DNA of 64,000 bases from JAWKNZ01 sp041391425 (GTDB lineage: Bacteria > Bdellovibrionota_B > Oligoflexia > Oligoflexales > JAWKNZ01): assembly GCA_041391425.1 (NCBI GenBank), contig JAWKNZ010000010.1:1-64000 (forward strand). Reading direction: 5' to 3'. Below are positions 1-9,057 of this stretch, one piece after another. A program made the position numbers and the translations under genes. How positions within the stretch are numbered: position 1 is the first letter of the stretch; each line of letters opens with the position of its first letter. A model generated the notes under the pieces. That model was not told the origin of the DNA and made no database searches. It saw only the letters and a list, made by a program, of their open reading frames with translations.

Positions 1-452
1 CTATGGGAACTGTGGACTGCCATGGAAAAACGTTGAAATCATCTGAAAAGTTTTTATTAAAAGCTCCATCCTAACGATGATTCCAATCTTTTCCCACAGC
101 ACCCCACAGTAAAATTACTACTGCTATTTAAAAATTTTTTTGGGGTTTGCTATCAAAACAGTCAAACGCTCGTACGAACGAGGGCCTAGGCTTCTTATTT
201 CTAAAAACTTGGTAAAAAATAGGGTAAAAATCAAAGAAAATATAGATTTTATATCTTTTTTCCTTGACATCTTTTAGCGGGCTAGTAAATCGAAACGTTA
301 TATCTTTCTTTATTCTCTATCTATAAAACTCATATGAGCTAGTTAACTAGTGTTGCTTCCTTTATTCTTTTTTAATTTTAAAAATTATAAAAACGCTTAT
401 GAAAGGCAATCCTCAAGGGCGTAAAAACCGTGTGTTATAGTCTTTTAATTAT
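1..452. other. Non-coding stretch at window start
   Basis: AT-rich with frequent stops in all frames, and no gene that I can support. A short hairpin (CTCGT, loop acga, ACGAG) lies near 168-181 and is followed by a pyrimidine-rich stretch. It could be the terminator of a gene lying left of the window, but this is weak. Confidence 0.4.
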
Positions 453-999
453 TTGACTGAGTCTATAAAAACAGAGGTAAAAGCTATGAGAGAAAGATTG
501 GCCCAACTAAAAAAGTTGACGACCGAAGCGTTGATTTTAAATTGTAAAAAGATGCGTGATAACGAGCGCAAGTCTGAAGTTGCTCTAATTGCTTTTCTTT
601 CTGAGCTTCGTAGCCGCTGCGGGTTTCTTGATTATGGATACAACAGCATTTTTACTTTCTGCCAGCAAGAGTTGGGGCGTGATATCGAAATTTTTGATAA
701 AATTTCAAAATTATCCAGAGGCTTGATGTTTGTGATGACATTCATGTTAGCGTTGCATTTACTGGAACCTTCTGAAAGATCTGTTACAGATTTTGTTATG
801 AAGCGGGCAGAAGAATCAAGAACACCATTTTAAAGTCTTTTTTCCCCTGGCGATACTGTGAAGCTTGCAAAAGAAGCTGGATTTATCCAAGTTCAATATG
901 TTGCAGCTGAAGATATATATCTATCAGAGATATTTTGCTAAACGATCGGACGGACTTAGGGCTGGTAATGCAGAAGCGTTTTTAGTTGCCGAAGTATAA
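453..999 (+). pseudogene. Chimeric remnant: HNH-type N-terminus fused to LCMT-type methyltransferase C-terminus
   Basis: An open frame runs from a TTG at 453 (ATG alternative at 486) to a stop at 833. Its first 80 or so residues resemble the helical N-terminal part of the HNH endonuclease family common in Bdellovibrio relatives (LLxE-type helix, then a GYxSIFxFCxxELG motif). From about residue 88 it switches to what looks like the C-terminal part of LCMT/PPM1-type SAM methyltransferases (FMLALHLLEPSERS, then EESRTPF). The same family continues past the stop: AKEAGFIQVQYVAAEDIY from 846, then in another frame RYFAKRSDGLRAGNAEAFL, ending at 999. It therefore looks like a deletion fusion of two genes followed by at least two frameshifts. 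The HNH nuclease domain and the SAM-binding part are absent, so no activity is expected. Family calls come from remembered motifs. Confidence 0.55.
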
Positions 1000-1192
1000 T
1001 GTGAAGCGGTTTGCTAATGGTTAGCTTTTAAAACTAGTACAAATTCTCTTATAAATCTTATTGCTGCAACCAAGTTTATTATTGCCGTTATGCTGAGCAG
1101 GATCGAAGTATCTCTTAGCTTTTTGTAATTAAATAATTATTTAGATCAGGTACAAGGAAGTATATTCCTCATCAAAGATCTAATAAACTGAT
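1000..1192. repeat. Short intergenic stretch with a degenerate dispersed repeat
   Basis: No gene is visible. The segment near 1088-1115 (TATGCTGAGCAGGATCGAAGT) is a diverged form of the dispersed word CCTGAGTGAAGCGAAGGATC, which forms a perfect long hairpin at 41404-41471. It also resembles a weaker copy near 22140-22175. Such words are widespread intergenic repeats in many bacterial genomes. Confidence 0.35.
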
Positions 1193-2308
1193 TTATTTAA
1201 TTTTCCCATTAAAAAATTTTTTACAATTTTCCATTAGATGCATAAAAGCAGGTTGATCTTTCTCATCGATAGCTTTTCTAAAATCAGCCAAACTGCTGTG
1301 AAACACCTGAATCATTTCCTGGGTGTATTGATTGGATTCCTGAATCTCGTAGTACAAGGCTTGATTTTCTTCTGTCACTGGTTTGACTACATTGATCTGT
1401 GCTTGAAACGTCGAACTTGCGAGTTCTTGCAGTTTTTCAAAACTAAAACCACTTTGTGAGAGTGTTTCTGCAAACACTAAATTTGCTAAATGAGAAAGTC
1501 CTAGTACATAGGCCATAGCTTTATCGTGATCTTCTAGAGGTATGGTTATGAGATTTGCCGAAGTTTCACTGAAATAAGTAAGGGGCAGACTATCGGAGTC
1601 AAGTTGCTCTGTTTGACAAAAAACTATGTTTTTACCGCTTAAGATTTCAGTGCTAGGTCCAAACATAGGATGGATTGAAGTAATTTTTAATCCAGATTTT
1701 TGTGCTTTATTAATGGCTTCTAAAATAGGAGATTTCAGGGAACAGACATCAAAAATTAAAGCTGAAGGTTTATAGGAGATGAGTTGGTGGATAATCTCAG
1801 CCGTTTTGCTAATTGGCGTTGATATAATAATGATATCGGCATTCAATACTGAATCTTCTAAGTTGTCTATGAGTGGATAGCGGCATTTAGCAATCGATGT
1901 TTGCTTATCGGCAATACTTACAGTATGTCCTAGAGAATCAAAATAATGAGCTAACCATTGACCCATATGGCCGAGTCCGCCAATGATTAACATTTTTTTT
2001 CGATCGGCGCTGGCTTGTTCTTGTTTTTTTCGGTGGATTTCATCTTGTGCGATCACTGCATATTTAATCAATAAATGAGAAATTTCATGAGCCATTTCTT
2101 CGTAGAGTCCAATTTCTTTTGCTTTTTTTTGATTGCGCTCGAAGACTTTTTTCTCAATAAGATAGTCCTTGACTGGAAGGTTTAAGGATTGCTTTTTTTC
2201 TCCAATGGCATGGGCAATTGAGATGCGTTTTTTCATTAATGCAATGATCGATTTATCTGTTTCGGCGATTTCGCGTCTAAGTTCTTCAAGATTTTCCATT
2301 TTTGCCAC
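1193..2308 (-). CDS. tyrA: Bifunctional chorismate mutase / prephenate dehydrogenase (T-protein)
   Basis: This enzyme makes 4-hydroxyphenylpyruvate, the tyrosine precursor, from chorismate via prephenate in the cytoplasm. Residues 1-95 form the all-helical AroQ-type chorismate mutase. Residues 105-370 form an NAD-dependent prephenate dehydrogenase with a Rossmann loop GGLGHMG at 110-116 and the HPMFGP motif near residue 217. At 371 residues it matches the length of enterobacterial TyrA. GTG at 2308 gives MAKMEN and an in-frame ATG lies at 2299; both are possible. It follows the kamA-like gene by 57 bp on the same strand, so the two may share a transcript. I see no attenuator. Confidence 0.93.
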   Translation of the reverse strand: MAKMENLEELRREIAETDKSIIALMKKRISIAHAIGEKKQSLNLPVKDYLIEKKVFERNQKKAKEIGLYEEMAHEISHLLIKYAVIAQDEIHRKKQEQASADRKKMLIIGGLGHMGQWLAHYFDSLGHTVSIADKQTSIAKCRYPLIDNLEDSVLNADIIIISTPISKTAEIIHQLISYKPSALIFDVCSLKSPILEAINKAQKSGLKITSIHPMFGPSTEILSGKNIVFCQTEQLDSDSLPLTYFSETSANLITIPLEDHDKAMAYVLGLSHLANLVFAETLSQSGFSFEKLQELASSTFQAQINVVKPVTEENQALYYEIQESNQYTQEMIQVFHSSLADFRKAIDEKDQPAFMHLMENCKKFFNGKIK

Positions 2309-2365
2309 TTTTTATCTTCTCATTGGTAATAAAAATTTTTAAAATAGTAGTTCTATTCGGCTTTT

Positions 2366-3610
2366 TTAAGGTTCTTCAGCACCTACCTCACGCCATATTT
2401 CTCCTCGAATGCCTTCGACAAGGATATCATTGCCATCGTAGCCCAATATGTAGTTATGGCTAAGTGGAATTTTTCCAGAAGGCGTATCTAATGCATATGT
2501 TGGAATTGCAAAACCGCTAATATTGCCCCGTAAACTTTTCATGATGGAAAGCCCTTTTGAAACTGGAACTCTTAGATGTTTTGTTCCTTCTACCATATGT
2601 GGATGGAAGACATAGTAAGGCCTTACACGATTTTTAACCAGAGCCAAGCACAACTCCTTCATTTTCTCATCGCTATCATTAACTCCTTTAAGGAGTACAG
2701 CTTGATTGCCAACAGGAATTCCTGCATCGACAAGGTTACTTATAGCTAGGCTTGCTTCCACCGTTATCTCTTCGGCAGAGTTAAAATGGGTATTTAACCA
2801 AACCGGATGGTACTTAGCCAAGATATTTGCTAGTGTTTTGGTTACTCGATAAGGCAAAGTCACAGGTGTACGAGTGCCAAAGCGGACCACTTCGACATGT
2901 TCAATTGCAGAAAGCTGTTGAAGTAAGCCCTCAATTGCTTGATCTGATGCGATAAAAGGATCTCCACCAGTGATAAGAACATCCTTGATTGCTTTGTTAG
3001 AGCTAATATAGTCGATGCCATTCTTGATAATATTGCGATTAAAATGCAGGCCTTTTTCGGAGTCGCGTCTTTTGCGAAAGCAGTAGCGACAGTAAACCGG
3101 GCAGAGTTGAGCAACGCAAAATGCCACCCGATCTGGATATAGATGAACCACTTCTTTAACTGGTGAATGCCCGACTTCATCGAGGGGATCTTGCTGGCCT
3201 AAATGATCTGAAAGCTCTAGTTGTGATGGTAGGGCTTGCCGACGGATGGCTGCCTTGTCTTTACCCAAGGCTATAAGGCCTAAGTAATAAGGAGTGACCC
3301 CGATGTGAAAAAGCTCATTTAATGTTTCAAATCCAGATTGCTCTTCTTTGAGCAGGCTAATTATTTTTTCAGCTTCTTTTCTATCTTGAATTTGATTTTT
3401 CATCTGCCACCGCCAATTGCAAAAGGTATTGATAGAAACTCCAAAAAGTTTGGCACATTTGGCGGTAATCGATTCATCCTGTTTGGCAAGGTCAGCGAAT
3501 TTTTTTGTCATTAAATTTTTCTTTTCATGTGTTATGTTTTTCTCAAGAGGAACAAAGCCCGTCAAACTGTGTTTGGTTTTAAGGACACCCGGTGGTGTAT
3601 CTATTTGCAA
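2366..3610 (-). CDS. KamA-family radical SAM aminomutase
   Basis: Member of the lysine 2,3-aminomutase family of PLP- and SAM-dependent iron-sulfur enzymes. The cluster motif CPVYCRYC has cysteines at residues 170, 174 and 177. ITGGDP and NTHFNS are present, and DTPSGKIP contains the likely PLP lysine near the C-terminus. The protein ends soon after this motif, shorter than clostridial KamA. The N-terminal WRWQMKNQI is typical of full KamA-like proteins. The first start (TTG at 3610) gives a poorly conserved tail, so ATG at 3511 is also plausible. Substrate is uncertain: free lysine, glutamate, or a lysine of elongation factor P (EpmB role). No epmA or efp lies nearby. It is upstream of tyrA on the same strand. 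Confidence 0.85.
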   Translation of the reverse strand: MQIDTPPGVLKTKHSLTGFVPLEKNITHEKKNLMTKKFADLAKQDESITAKCAKLFGVSINTFCNWRWQMKNQIQDRKEAEKIISLLKEEQSGFETLNELFHIGVTPYYLGLIALGKDKAAIRRQALPSQLELSDHLGQQDPLDEVGHSPVKEVVHLYPDRVAFCVAQLCPVYCRYCFRKRRDSEKGLHFNRNIIKNGIDYISSNKAIKDVLITGGDPFIASDQAIEGLLQQLSAIEHVEVVRFGTRTPVTLPYRVTKTLANILAKYHPVWLNTHFNSAEEITVEASLAISNLVDAGIPVGNQAVLLKGVNDSDEKMKELCLALVKNRVRPYYVFHPHMVEGTKHLRVPVSKGLSIMKSLRGNISGFAIPTYALDTPSGKIPLSHNYILGYDGNDILVEGIRGEIWREVGAEEP

Positions 3611-3674
3611 CTAAATGCATGTGGAAGTCCTATATTGATAAATTTTACTTCCGTGCATAACAATAGGATAAAAT

Positions 3675-4316
3675 ATGGCATTGGTCGAGGAATTGGTTTT
3701 GGCATCCAGCTCAAAGTTTAGGCAAAATATCCTGAGTGCTTTGGGTTTAGAGTTTCGAGCTCAGGATGCCTCCATCAATGAATATGAAATCGTGCATGTA
3801 GATCCATTCGAGCTGTCCGTTTTAAGAGCAAAAGCGAAGGCAAGAGCAGTGGCTACAAAATGCTCTAATGCCTTGGTCATTGGCTGCGATCAAACCCTTG
3901 AGTTTGGCGGCCATTCTTTTGATAAGGCAGTGACTGCGGAAGAAGCTGCTGAAAGGTTACGATTATTTGCCGGATCTGAGCATAAACTGCATTCTGCTGT
4001 TGTTTTTGCGATGAGTGCTGAAGGTATTGATGGGGTTAAGGTGGTTGATGCCTTCGTTTCTACGTCATTGATGCGTATGCGCTCACTAACGGGTAGAGAA
4101 ATAGATCGTTATATTGCAAGTGGAGAATGGGAGGGAAGTGTTGGATGCTACCAAGCAGAGAACCTCGGTGCGAATTTGTTTGCTTCTTATGGAGAGGATT
4201 TGCATAGTATTATGGGGGTTCCTAGTTTGATGATATTAAGCCGCTTGCGAAACCTGGGGATCAATCCACTTTTAAAGCCCAATCCTCCTTGGGATCTCAA
4301 TATTGATAGCGATTAA
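3675..4316 (+). CDS. maf: Maf-like nucleoside triphosphate pyrophosphatase
   Basis: House-cleaning pyrophosphatase that removes non-canonical or excess nucleotides. The N-terminal LASSSKFRQNIL is the usual Maf start. GCDQTLEF carries the catalytic aspartate and is followed by the FDK motif. The central VGCYQAENLGANLF and the ending IMGVPSLMILSRLR recall the alphaproteobacterial Maf subfamily rather than the E. coli YhdE or YceF type. Length of 213 residues is normal. The ATG is close to AATAGGATAAA, a weak ribosome binding site. The next gene starts just after its stop, so the two are probably cotranscribed. Confidence 0.88.
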   Translation: MALVEELVLASSSKFRQNILSALGLEFRAQDASINEYEIVHVDPFELSVLRAKAKARAVATKCSNALVIGCDQTLEFGGHSFDKAVTAEEAAERLRLFAGSEHKLHSAVVFAMSAEGIDGVKVVDAFVSTSLMRMRSLTGREIDRYIASGEWEGSVGCYQAENLGANLFASYGEDLHSIMGVPSLMILSRLRNLGINPLLKPNPPWDLNIDSD

Positions 4317-4329
4317 TGGAGTTGATTCT

Positions 4330-6117
4330 GTGAAACCTTCTTTTTTTGATGAATTCCTTGCTAAGAACCCGCATCCACAAGCTGATGTGCTTATTCGCAT
4401 TCTTAGCAGTAAGACAGGGCTTTCTACGACTGGTTACCCTTTTATTGAAGAGAGTGCTTTCGGAAGCTTTTTGCAAAAGGTACCTCATTTGTTTAGCAAT
4501 GGTCTTAACCTTCTTCATTGGCTTGAAAAACTGAGTGGAAGCCTTGAAAACGAGCGTACTGACGAGGTTGAGTCCTTTCTCCGTGCCATTAAGGTTGTTA
4601 AGACCGTGATTTTAACTGCTGTCATTACGGCACCGACAGACTTATGGCTATTGCGCCAAATTCTTTCTACTTTAAAAAAAGCTGGAGTATTAGAACAGTT
4701 ATTGTCTGGCGATGTTCTCGTGTTGAAAGAGTATGCTGCAAAAGCAGCAATGTCATACAAGCAACTGCAAGCCGATTTTGCTTTTTTACATAGCAGAGGC
4801 TACTTGCAGAAAGAGCTAAGTAGAGGATCTCATAAGCAAGATAGTGATGTCTTCTCGATGGCTAAAACAACTGTCGCTCAATCTGTTTTAACTGCTATCC
4901 AGGTGTTGTCTGATGATGATCTCAAAGCCTCTTGGTTTCATCAATTTCGAGATCTATTTTCCGGTAACGTTACTGAGGAAAATCGAGGCAAGATTGCTTC
5001 CGTGCTTGAGTTTACTGCTAATCCCACTAGTTTTGAAGGGTGGTGTGCGAGTTGGTATGAAATAGAATTAGGATTTAGAATTGTTCCTATAGTTTTGGCT
5101 TTACGAAGCTTGCAACGAACGCCACTCTATAAGCGCGGATTGAATATGCAATCAATTGATTTACAGTCTAAAAACTTACCTATGGTATTACCCATACTGC
5201 AGTTGGCTGGTTATGTTGATCATTCTGGAAATATTACAAGCTTGGGCGAACGCGTCTTTCAAAGGGGGCCTGGGCCTTTTGGTATTATTTATACCTACCA
5301 TGCCTATATGAAACACCATGAAGATTTACTTTATAACCGTGAGGTGTCCTCCTGGGTCTCCCGCGGAGAAAATGTCGCTGCTAGCCAAGATGCCAATAGG
5401 AAAACATTTGCGATGGCAAATGATGCATTGGATCGATTTTGTGCAAAATATCATTATCATTATAATTTATATATTGAGCATGCAGTCGGGCAGGGAGAAG
5501 CAACGCGGCAAAGGTTAGAACGCTCTGGCGAGGATCAAATTCAATATTTTGGAGCCGATCTTGAAGACGCAGCTATAGATCGGGCTATTGGATTGCAGAA
5601 AGATGGCGCGTTGCCTAAAAATATGAAATTTATCCGCAGTGCTGATATTGGTCAGCCTGATCTTTTAATTCGAGCTATTCTTGATCAAGGCTATAAAACA
5701 GAAGGCTCTATCATGATCGTTGGTAACGGCTTTCATGAGGTGAGGCAGCAAACTAATGAAAAAATGATCGGTGTGCTAAAAGCGTATTGTGAAGCTGGTA
5801 TCATATTGCTTTTTACGGAAGAGTCTGGGCTTTTGGATGAAGATCTTTTGTCGACTGGGTGGAACACATACCATGCAGGATTTCGCTACGTTCATGCGAT
5901 ATCGGGCCAGGGGTTAAGGCCGGCAATTGATAAAGAAGATAGTCCTGTTTATAGTTGGGCTAAATGTGCTCGTTTAGGTGGGTATGAAGTCCTTAACGAG
6001 TTCTGCACACGGACACGCACGATATATCCGCACCCGAGAAAAGATGGCTATAATCCGGCGATCAGTGTTAATTATTTTTGCGTGCCAGGTAAAATTTCAG
6101 AAATGTTGCGGGCATAA
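4330..6117 (+). CDS. Large protein with winged-helix-like and SAM-methyltransferase-like regions
   Basis: I do not recognise the family. The N-terminal 270 residues are helical, with a stretch YKQLQADFAFLHSRGYL that resembles a winged-helix segment. From about residue 380 there is a sequence like a class I SAM methyltransferase: EHAVGQGEATR in place of motif I, YFGADLEDAAI, IRSADIGQPDLL, then IMIVGNGFHEVR. A role as a methyltransferase for a small molecule or protein is an inference. GTG at 4330 has GGAG eight bases upstream and follows the maf stop, so I prefer it to the ATG at 4303 that would overlap maf. Its 3' end overlaps the convergent nth gene by 21 bp. Confidence 0.6.
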   Translation: MKPSFFDEFLAKNPHPQADVLIRILSSKTGLSTTGYPFIEESAFGSFLQKVPHLFSNGLNLLHWLEKLSGSLENERTDEVESFLRAIKVVKTVILTAVITAPTDLWLLRQILSTLKKAGVLEQLLSGDVLVLKEYAAKAAMSYKQLQADFAFLHSRGYLQKELSRGSHKQDSDVFSMAKTTVAQSVLTAIQVLSDDDLKASWFHQFRDLFSGNVTEENRGKIASVLEFTANPTSFEGWCASWYEIELGFRIVPIVLALRSLQRTPLYKRGLNMQSIDLQSKNLPMVLPILQLAGYVDHSGNITSLGERVFQRGPGPFGIIYTYHAYMKHHEDLLYNREVSSWVSRGENVAASQDANRKTFAMANDALDRFCAKYHYHYNLYIEHAVGQGEATRQRLERSGEDQIQYFGADLEDAAIDRAIGLQKDGALPKNMKFIRSADIGQPDLLIRAILDQGYKTEGSIMIVGNGFHEVRQQTNEKMIGVLKAYCEAGIILLFTEESGLLDEDLLSTGWNTYHAGFRYVHAISGQGLRPAIDKEDSPVYSWAKCARLGGYEVLNEFCTRTRTIYPHPRKDGYNPAISVNYFCVPGKISEMLRA

Positions 6118-6813
6118 GTCTGCAACTGGGCAGTCGTCACAGGCAGGGTTTCTAGCTTTGCATATATAGCGGCCATGCAAGATTAACCAGTGGTGTGCCT
6201 CGGGAAGGTATTTTGCGTCGATCGCCTCTAAAAGGACTTTCTCAGCTTTTTCTGGAGTCTTCTCATTATGGAGTCCTAACCTTTTGCCAACACGGTAAAC
6301 ATGAGTGTCGACAGCTAAGGTTGGATGTTTGAAAACCTCACCTAAAATAACGTTGGCTGTTTTGCGTCCTACTCCCGGTAGCTTTTCGAGCTCTTCCCGT
6401 GTGCTGGGAATTTTGCCTTTATACTGTTCTGAAATGATTTCAGATAGGCGGAACACATTTTTTGCTTTTGTATTGGCAAGTCCAATGGTACGGATTTTTT
6501 CTAAAAGTTTTTCTTGCCCCCACCTTAGAACGGTCTCTGGAGTAAAACCTTTTTTGTAGATAGGTTCCATACAGCGATTTACCATTTTGTCCGTGGTTTG
6601 AGCGGATAGGACAACAGATACCAAGAGCTGGAAATTACTTTTATGATAGAGCTCACATTTTGGATCTGGATTGGCTGTTTGCCACCTCTTCACCAACTTA
6701 TCTACGAGCGCTCTTTTCTTTTTGAGACTTGCCATCGGAGTTTTGGTTTTCTTGCGAGTGGCTGACGTTATAAAACTCTGAGTATGAATTGCTCTACTCC
6801 TTTGTTTTTGCAC
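6097..6813 (-). CDS. nth: Endonuclease III
   Basis: Bifunctional DNA glycosylase/AP lyase of base excision repair for oxidised pyrimidines. The helix-hairpin-helix segment LPGVGRKTANVILGE contains the catalytic lysine, AVDTHVYRV contains the catalytic aspartate, and the C-terminal iron-sulfur loop shows C-x6-C-x2-C-x5-C (CKARNPACDDCPVADLC). GTG at 6813 gives a basic 26-residue tail not usual in the family; ATG at 6735 (MASLKKKR) gives a more typical protein. The ferredoxin gene lies 9 bp upstream if the GTG is used, which suggests an operon. The 3' end overlaps the convergent upstream gene. Confidence 0.94.
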   Translation of the reverse strand: MQKQRSRAIHTQSFITSATRKKTKTPMASLKKKRALVDKLVKRWQTANPDPKCELYHKSNFQLLVSVVLSAQTTDKMVNRCMEPIYKKGFTPETVLRWGQEKLLEKIRTIGLANTKAKNVFRLSEIISEQYKGKIPSTREELEKLPGVGRKTANVILGEVFKHPTLAVDTHVYRVGKRLGLHNEKTPEKAEKVLLEAIDAKYLPEAHHWLILHGRYICKARNPACDDCPVADLCPQHF

Positions 6814-6822
6814 TTTCTAACG

Positions 6823-7104
6823 TTACTCAGAAACTTCGACTACGACATCACCCGAAACCTTGCATTGGCAAGCAAGCCGTTCATTAGGCTCCGCTGCCAT
6901 CGTTTCTAGAAAATCCTTTTCGTCTTCGCCCATTTTAGAAAGGTTATCAGCTCCTTCTAGGACTTTGATCATGCAGGCCCCACAAGCTCCATCGCGACAG
7001 CCAAATAGGATTGAGGTATCGTAATCATCGCACATATCGATAAGGGCGTAATTATCAGGCACGTCGATTGTAAGGTCATCGGTTGTGATTGTGACTTTTG
7101 GCAT
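6823..7104 (-). CDS. 2Fe-2S ferredoxin
   Basis: Plant-type [2Fe-2S] ferredoxin of 93 residues that carries single electrons between cytoplasmic partners. The cluster ligands are visible in GCRDGACGACMIKV (C-x4-C-x2-C) and the fourth cysteine in LACQCKV near residue 80. The very acidic surface is typical. The partner cannot be read from the context; the next gene on the strand is nth, which carries its own 4Fe-4S cluster. ATG at 7104 is the only sensible start, with GGAAAC as a weak ribosome binding site. Confidence 0.9.
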   Translation of the reverse strand: MPKVTITTDDLTIDVPDNYALIDMCDDYDTSILFGCRDGACGACMIKVLEGADNLSKMGEDEKDFLETMAAEPNERLACQCKVSGDVVVEVSE

Positions 7105-7399
7105 TTTCTGAAGTGTTTCCTTTCATCTTTTTTAAATATTCGCAAATTTTATCCTAGTATGATTACATACCATTAATTAGAATTTGAAGACACAGGCTTT
7201 TTTCATTGCAAATATTTGGATTTAAATATGGAGTATCCAAAACTGTTCAAAATGCTAGGGGGAGTATCGAGTGGAAAGAAGAGGATACTAGAGTTATGTG
7301 TCGATAATAAAAACCTTTTTTAAGGAAATAGAGGGCTGGAGCACTCTTTTATCATTTATTAATAAAATTACTGAAATATAGTTAATATATGGAGCATTT

Positions 7400-9007
7400 G
7401 TGAAAAAAACCAATAAAATTAAAAAATTTACTGCTGCTAAAGCAACTGTAAATGAAAAAGCTAACCCATTGTTTGGCTTTTCTAAGAAGGGCTGGATTTC
7501 TTCTGCAAAGTTAGAAAGTAAAAAAGGAAAAAAATTAAGCAAAGGTGAAAAAGAAGCTGTTCTTTATGTGCTGGGAAGCAAGGCCGCGCGAAAGGCCTGC
7601 CGGGATCTGCTGAAACCCAGTTGTTCATTATGGCAGCTTAATTTGATCGATACGGAGAAAAGTTTTGTGCAAATTCAGACGGATTTGGGATTAGTCTGGT
7701 TGCTAAAAGGGAATGCGTCTACTGCGGATTCATCCCATCACTATGGAATGTTGGAAGAGAGCCAGTATGCTAACTTGCGAGATTTATCCGGAAAAGTTTT
7801 ATCAGGAGTGAGAGAAGCTGGTGTTGAACACTTATCTATTGATTTTATTGATTGCAATCATGAGCAAAAGAAAGGCTTTCTGGTAGGCCTAGAGCTGGCT
7901 TCTTATAGTTTCTTTAGAACTCAGAAAAAGAGTAGCAAGAATATACTTCCAGAACTGGCACTGAGTAATATTAGCAAAGATTTGTTGGAAGATGCCAGCA
8001 ATATAGGTATTGGGGTGAATGTAGCCAGGCATCTTGTGAATGCGCCAGCATCACATTTAAATCCTGAGTCATATGCAACCTTTGTAAACACACTATTTGC
8101 ACGTATTTCGACAACGAAAGTAACAGTATGGGATGAGGCTCGGATTTTAAAAGAAAAATTAAATCTCCTACACACGGTTGGGCGAGCTGGTGAGCACCCA
8201 TCAAAGTTGATTCATATTGCCTACAGGCCTAAGGCAGGGCGAAAATCATCTGCATTGAAACCCCTAGCTTTCGTAGGAAAAGGGATAACTTTTGACACCG
8301 GCGGCCTTGATTTAAAGCCATCAAATGCCATGCGGCTAATGAAAAAGGACATGGGTGGCTCCGCTTCTTTGGTTGGATTAGCCTGGTGGTTGCAAGCAAG
8401 CCAATGTGACGTTCCTTGCGATATTTATTTAGCTGTAGCAGAAAATGCTGTTGCTGGAGGGGCTATGCGCCCAGGTGATATATTGCAAGCTCGTAATGGG
8501 CTTAGTGTTGAAATTCATAATACGGATGCTGAAGGTAGGCTAGTTTTAGGCGACGCTTTATTGGTAGCTACCAGTAAACAGGGTAAAGATAAGCCACAGG
8601 CTATTATTGATCTGGCGACGTTAACTGGTGCGATGAGGGTAGCCTTGGGGACCAAAGTTGCAGGTCTGTGCTCTAACTCAGATGTGCTTGCCGATGCTAT
8701 TCTTACCAGTGGTCAACGAGCGGGAGATCCGTGCTGGCGTATGCCTTTAATTGCTAAATATGAAGAAATGCTAAAGTCAAGCGTCGCCGATATCAGTAAT
8801 GCTAGCTCTACTGGTTTTGGAGGGGGAATTACTGCTGCGTTGTTTTTACAAAAATTTATAGGGCCTTTTAAATGGGCTCATATTGACATGATGGCTTGGG
8901 CTGAAAAACCAGAGGGCGCGATTGGCGAAGTAGGTGGGAATGGACAGATGGTGCAGGCTCTAGCTGATTTTTTAACTAATTATAAGGCGAAAACGCTTCA
9001 AGAGTGA
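7400..9007 (+). CDS. pepA: Leucyl aminopeptidase, M17 family
   Basis: Cytosolic dizinc or dimanganese aminopeptidase that removes N-terminal residues from peptides. The C-terminal catalytic domain is clear: GKGITFDTGGLDLKPS, the conserved KKDMGGSA, the metal-binding signature NTDAEGRLVLGDAL and DLATLTGA. The N-terminal 190 residues form the less conserved macro-like domain. Length of 535 residues is slightly long, due to a basic lysine-rich N-terminus. GTG at 7400 is preceded by GGAG at 7391-7394, which supports it. The pdxH gene follows 50 bp downstream on the same strand. Confidence 0.93.
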   Translation: MKKTNKIKKFTAAKATVNEKANPLFGFSKKGWISSAKLESKKGKKLSKGEKEAVLYVLGSKAARKACRDLLKPSCSLWQLNLIDTEKSFVQIQTDLGLVWLLKGNASTADSSHHYGMLEESQYANLRDLSGKVLSGVREAGVEHLSIDFIDCNHEQKKGFLVGLELASYSFFRTQKKSSKNILPELALSNISKDLLEDASNIGIGVNVARHLVNAPASHLNPESYATFVNTLFARISTTKVTVWDEARILKEKLNLLHTVGRAGEHPSKLIHIAYRPKAGRKSSALKPLAFVGKGITFDTGGLDLKPSNAMRLMKKDMGGSASLVGLAWWLQASQCDVPCDIYLAVAENAVAGGAMRPGDILQARNGLSVEIHNTDAEGRLVLGDALLVATSKQGKDKPQAIIDLATLTGAMRVALGTKVAGLCSNSDVLADAILTSGQRAGDPCWRMPLIAKYEEMLKSSVADISNASSTGFGGGITAALFLQKFIGPFKWAHIDMMAWAEKPEGAIGEVGGNGQMVQALADFLTNYKAKTLQE

Positions 9008-9057
9008 TGAAAATTAGATAGTTTCTTGTTTTTGGTAAGTTCCAGACTGAGGAGAAT

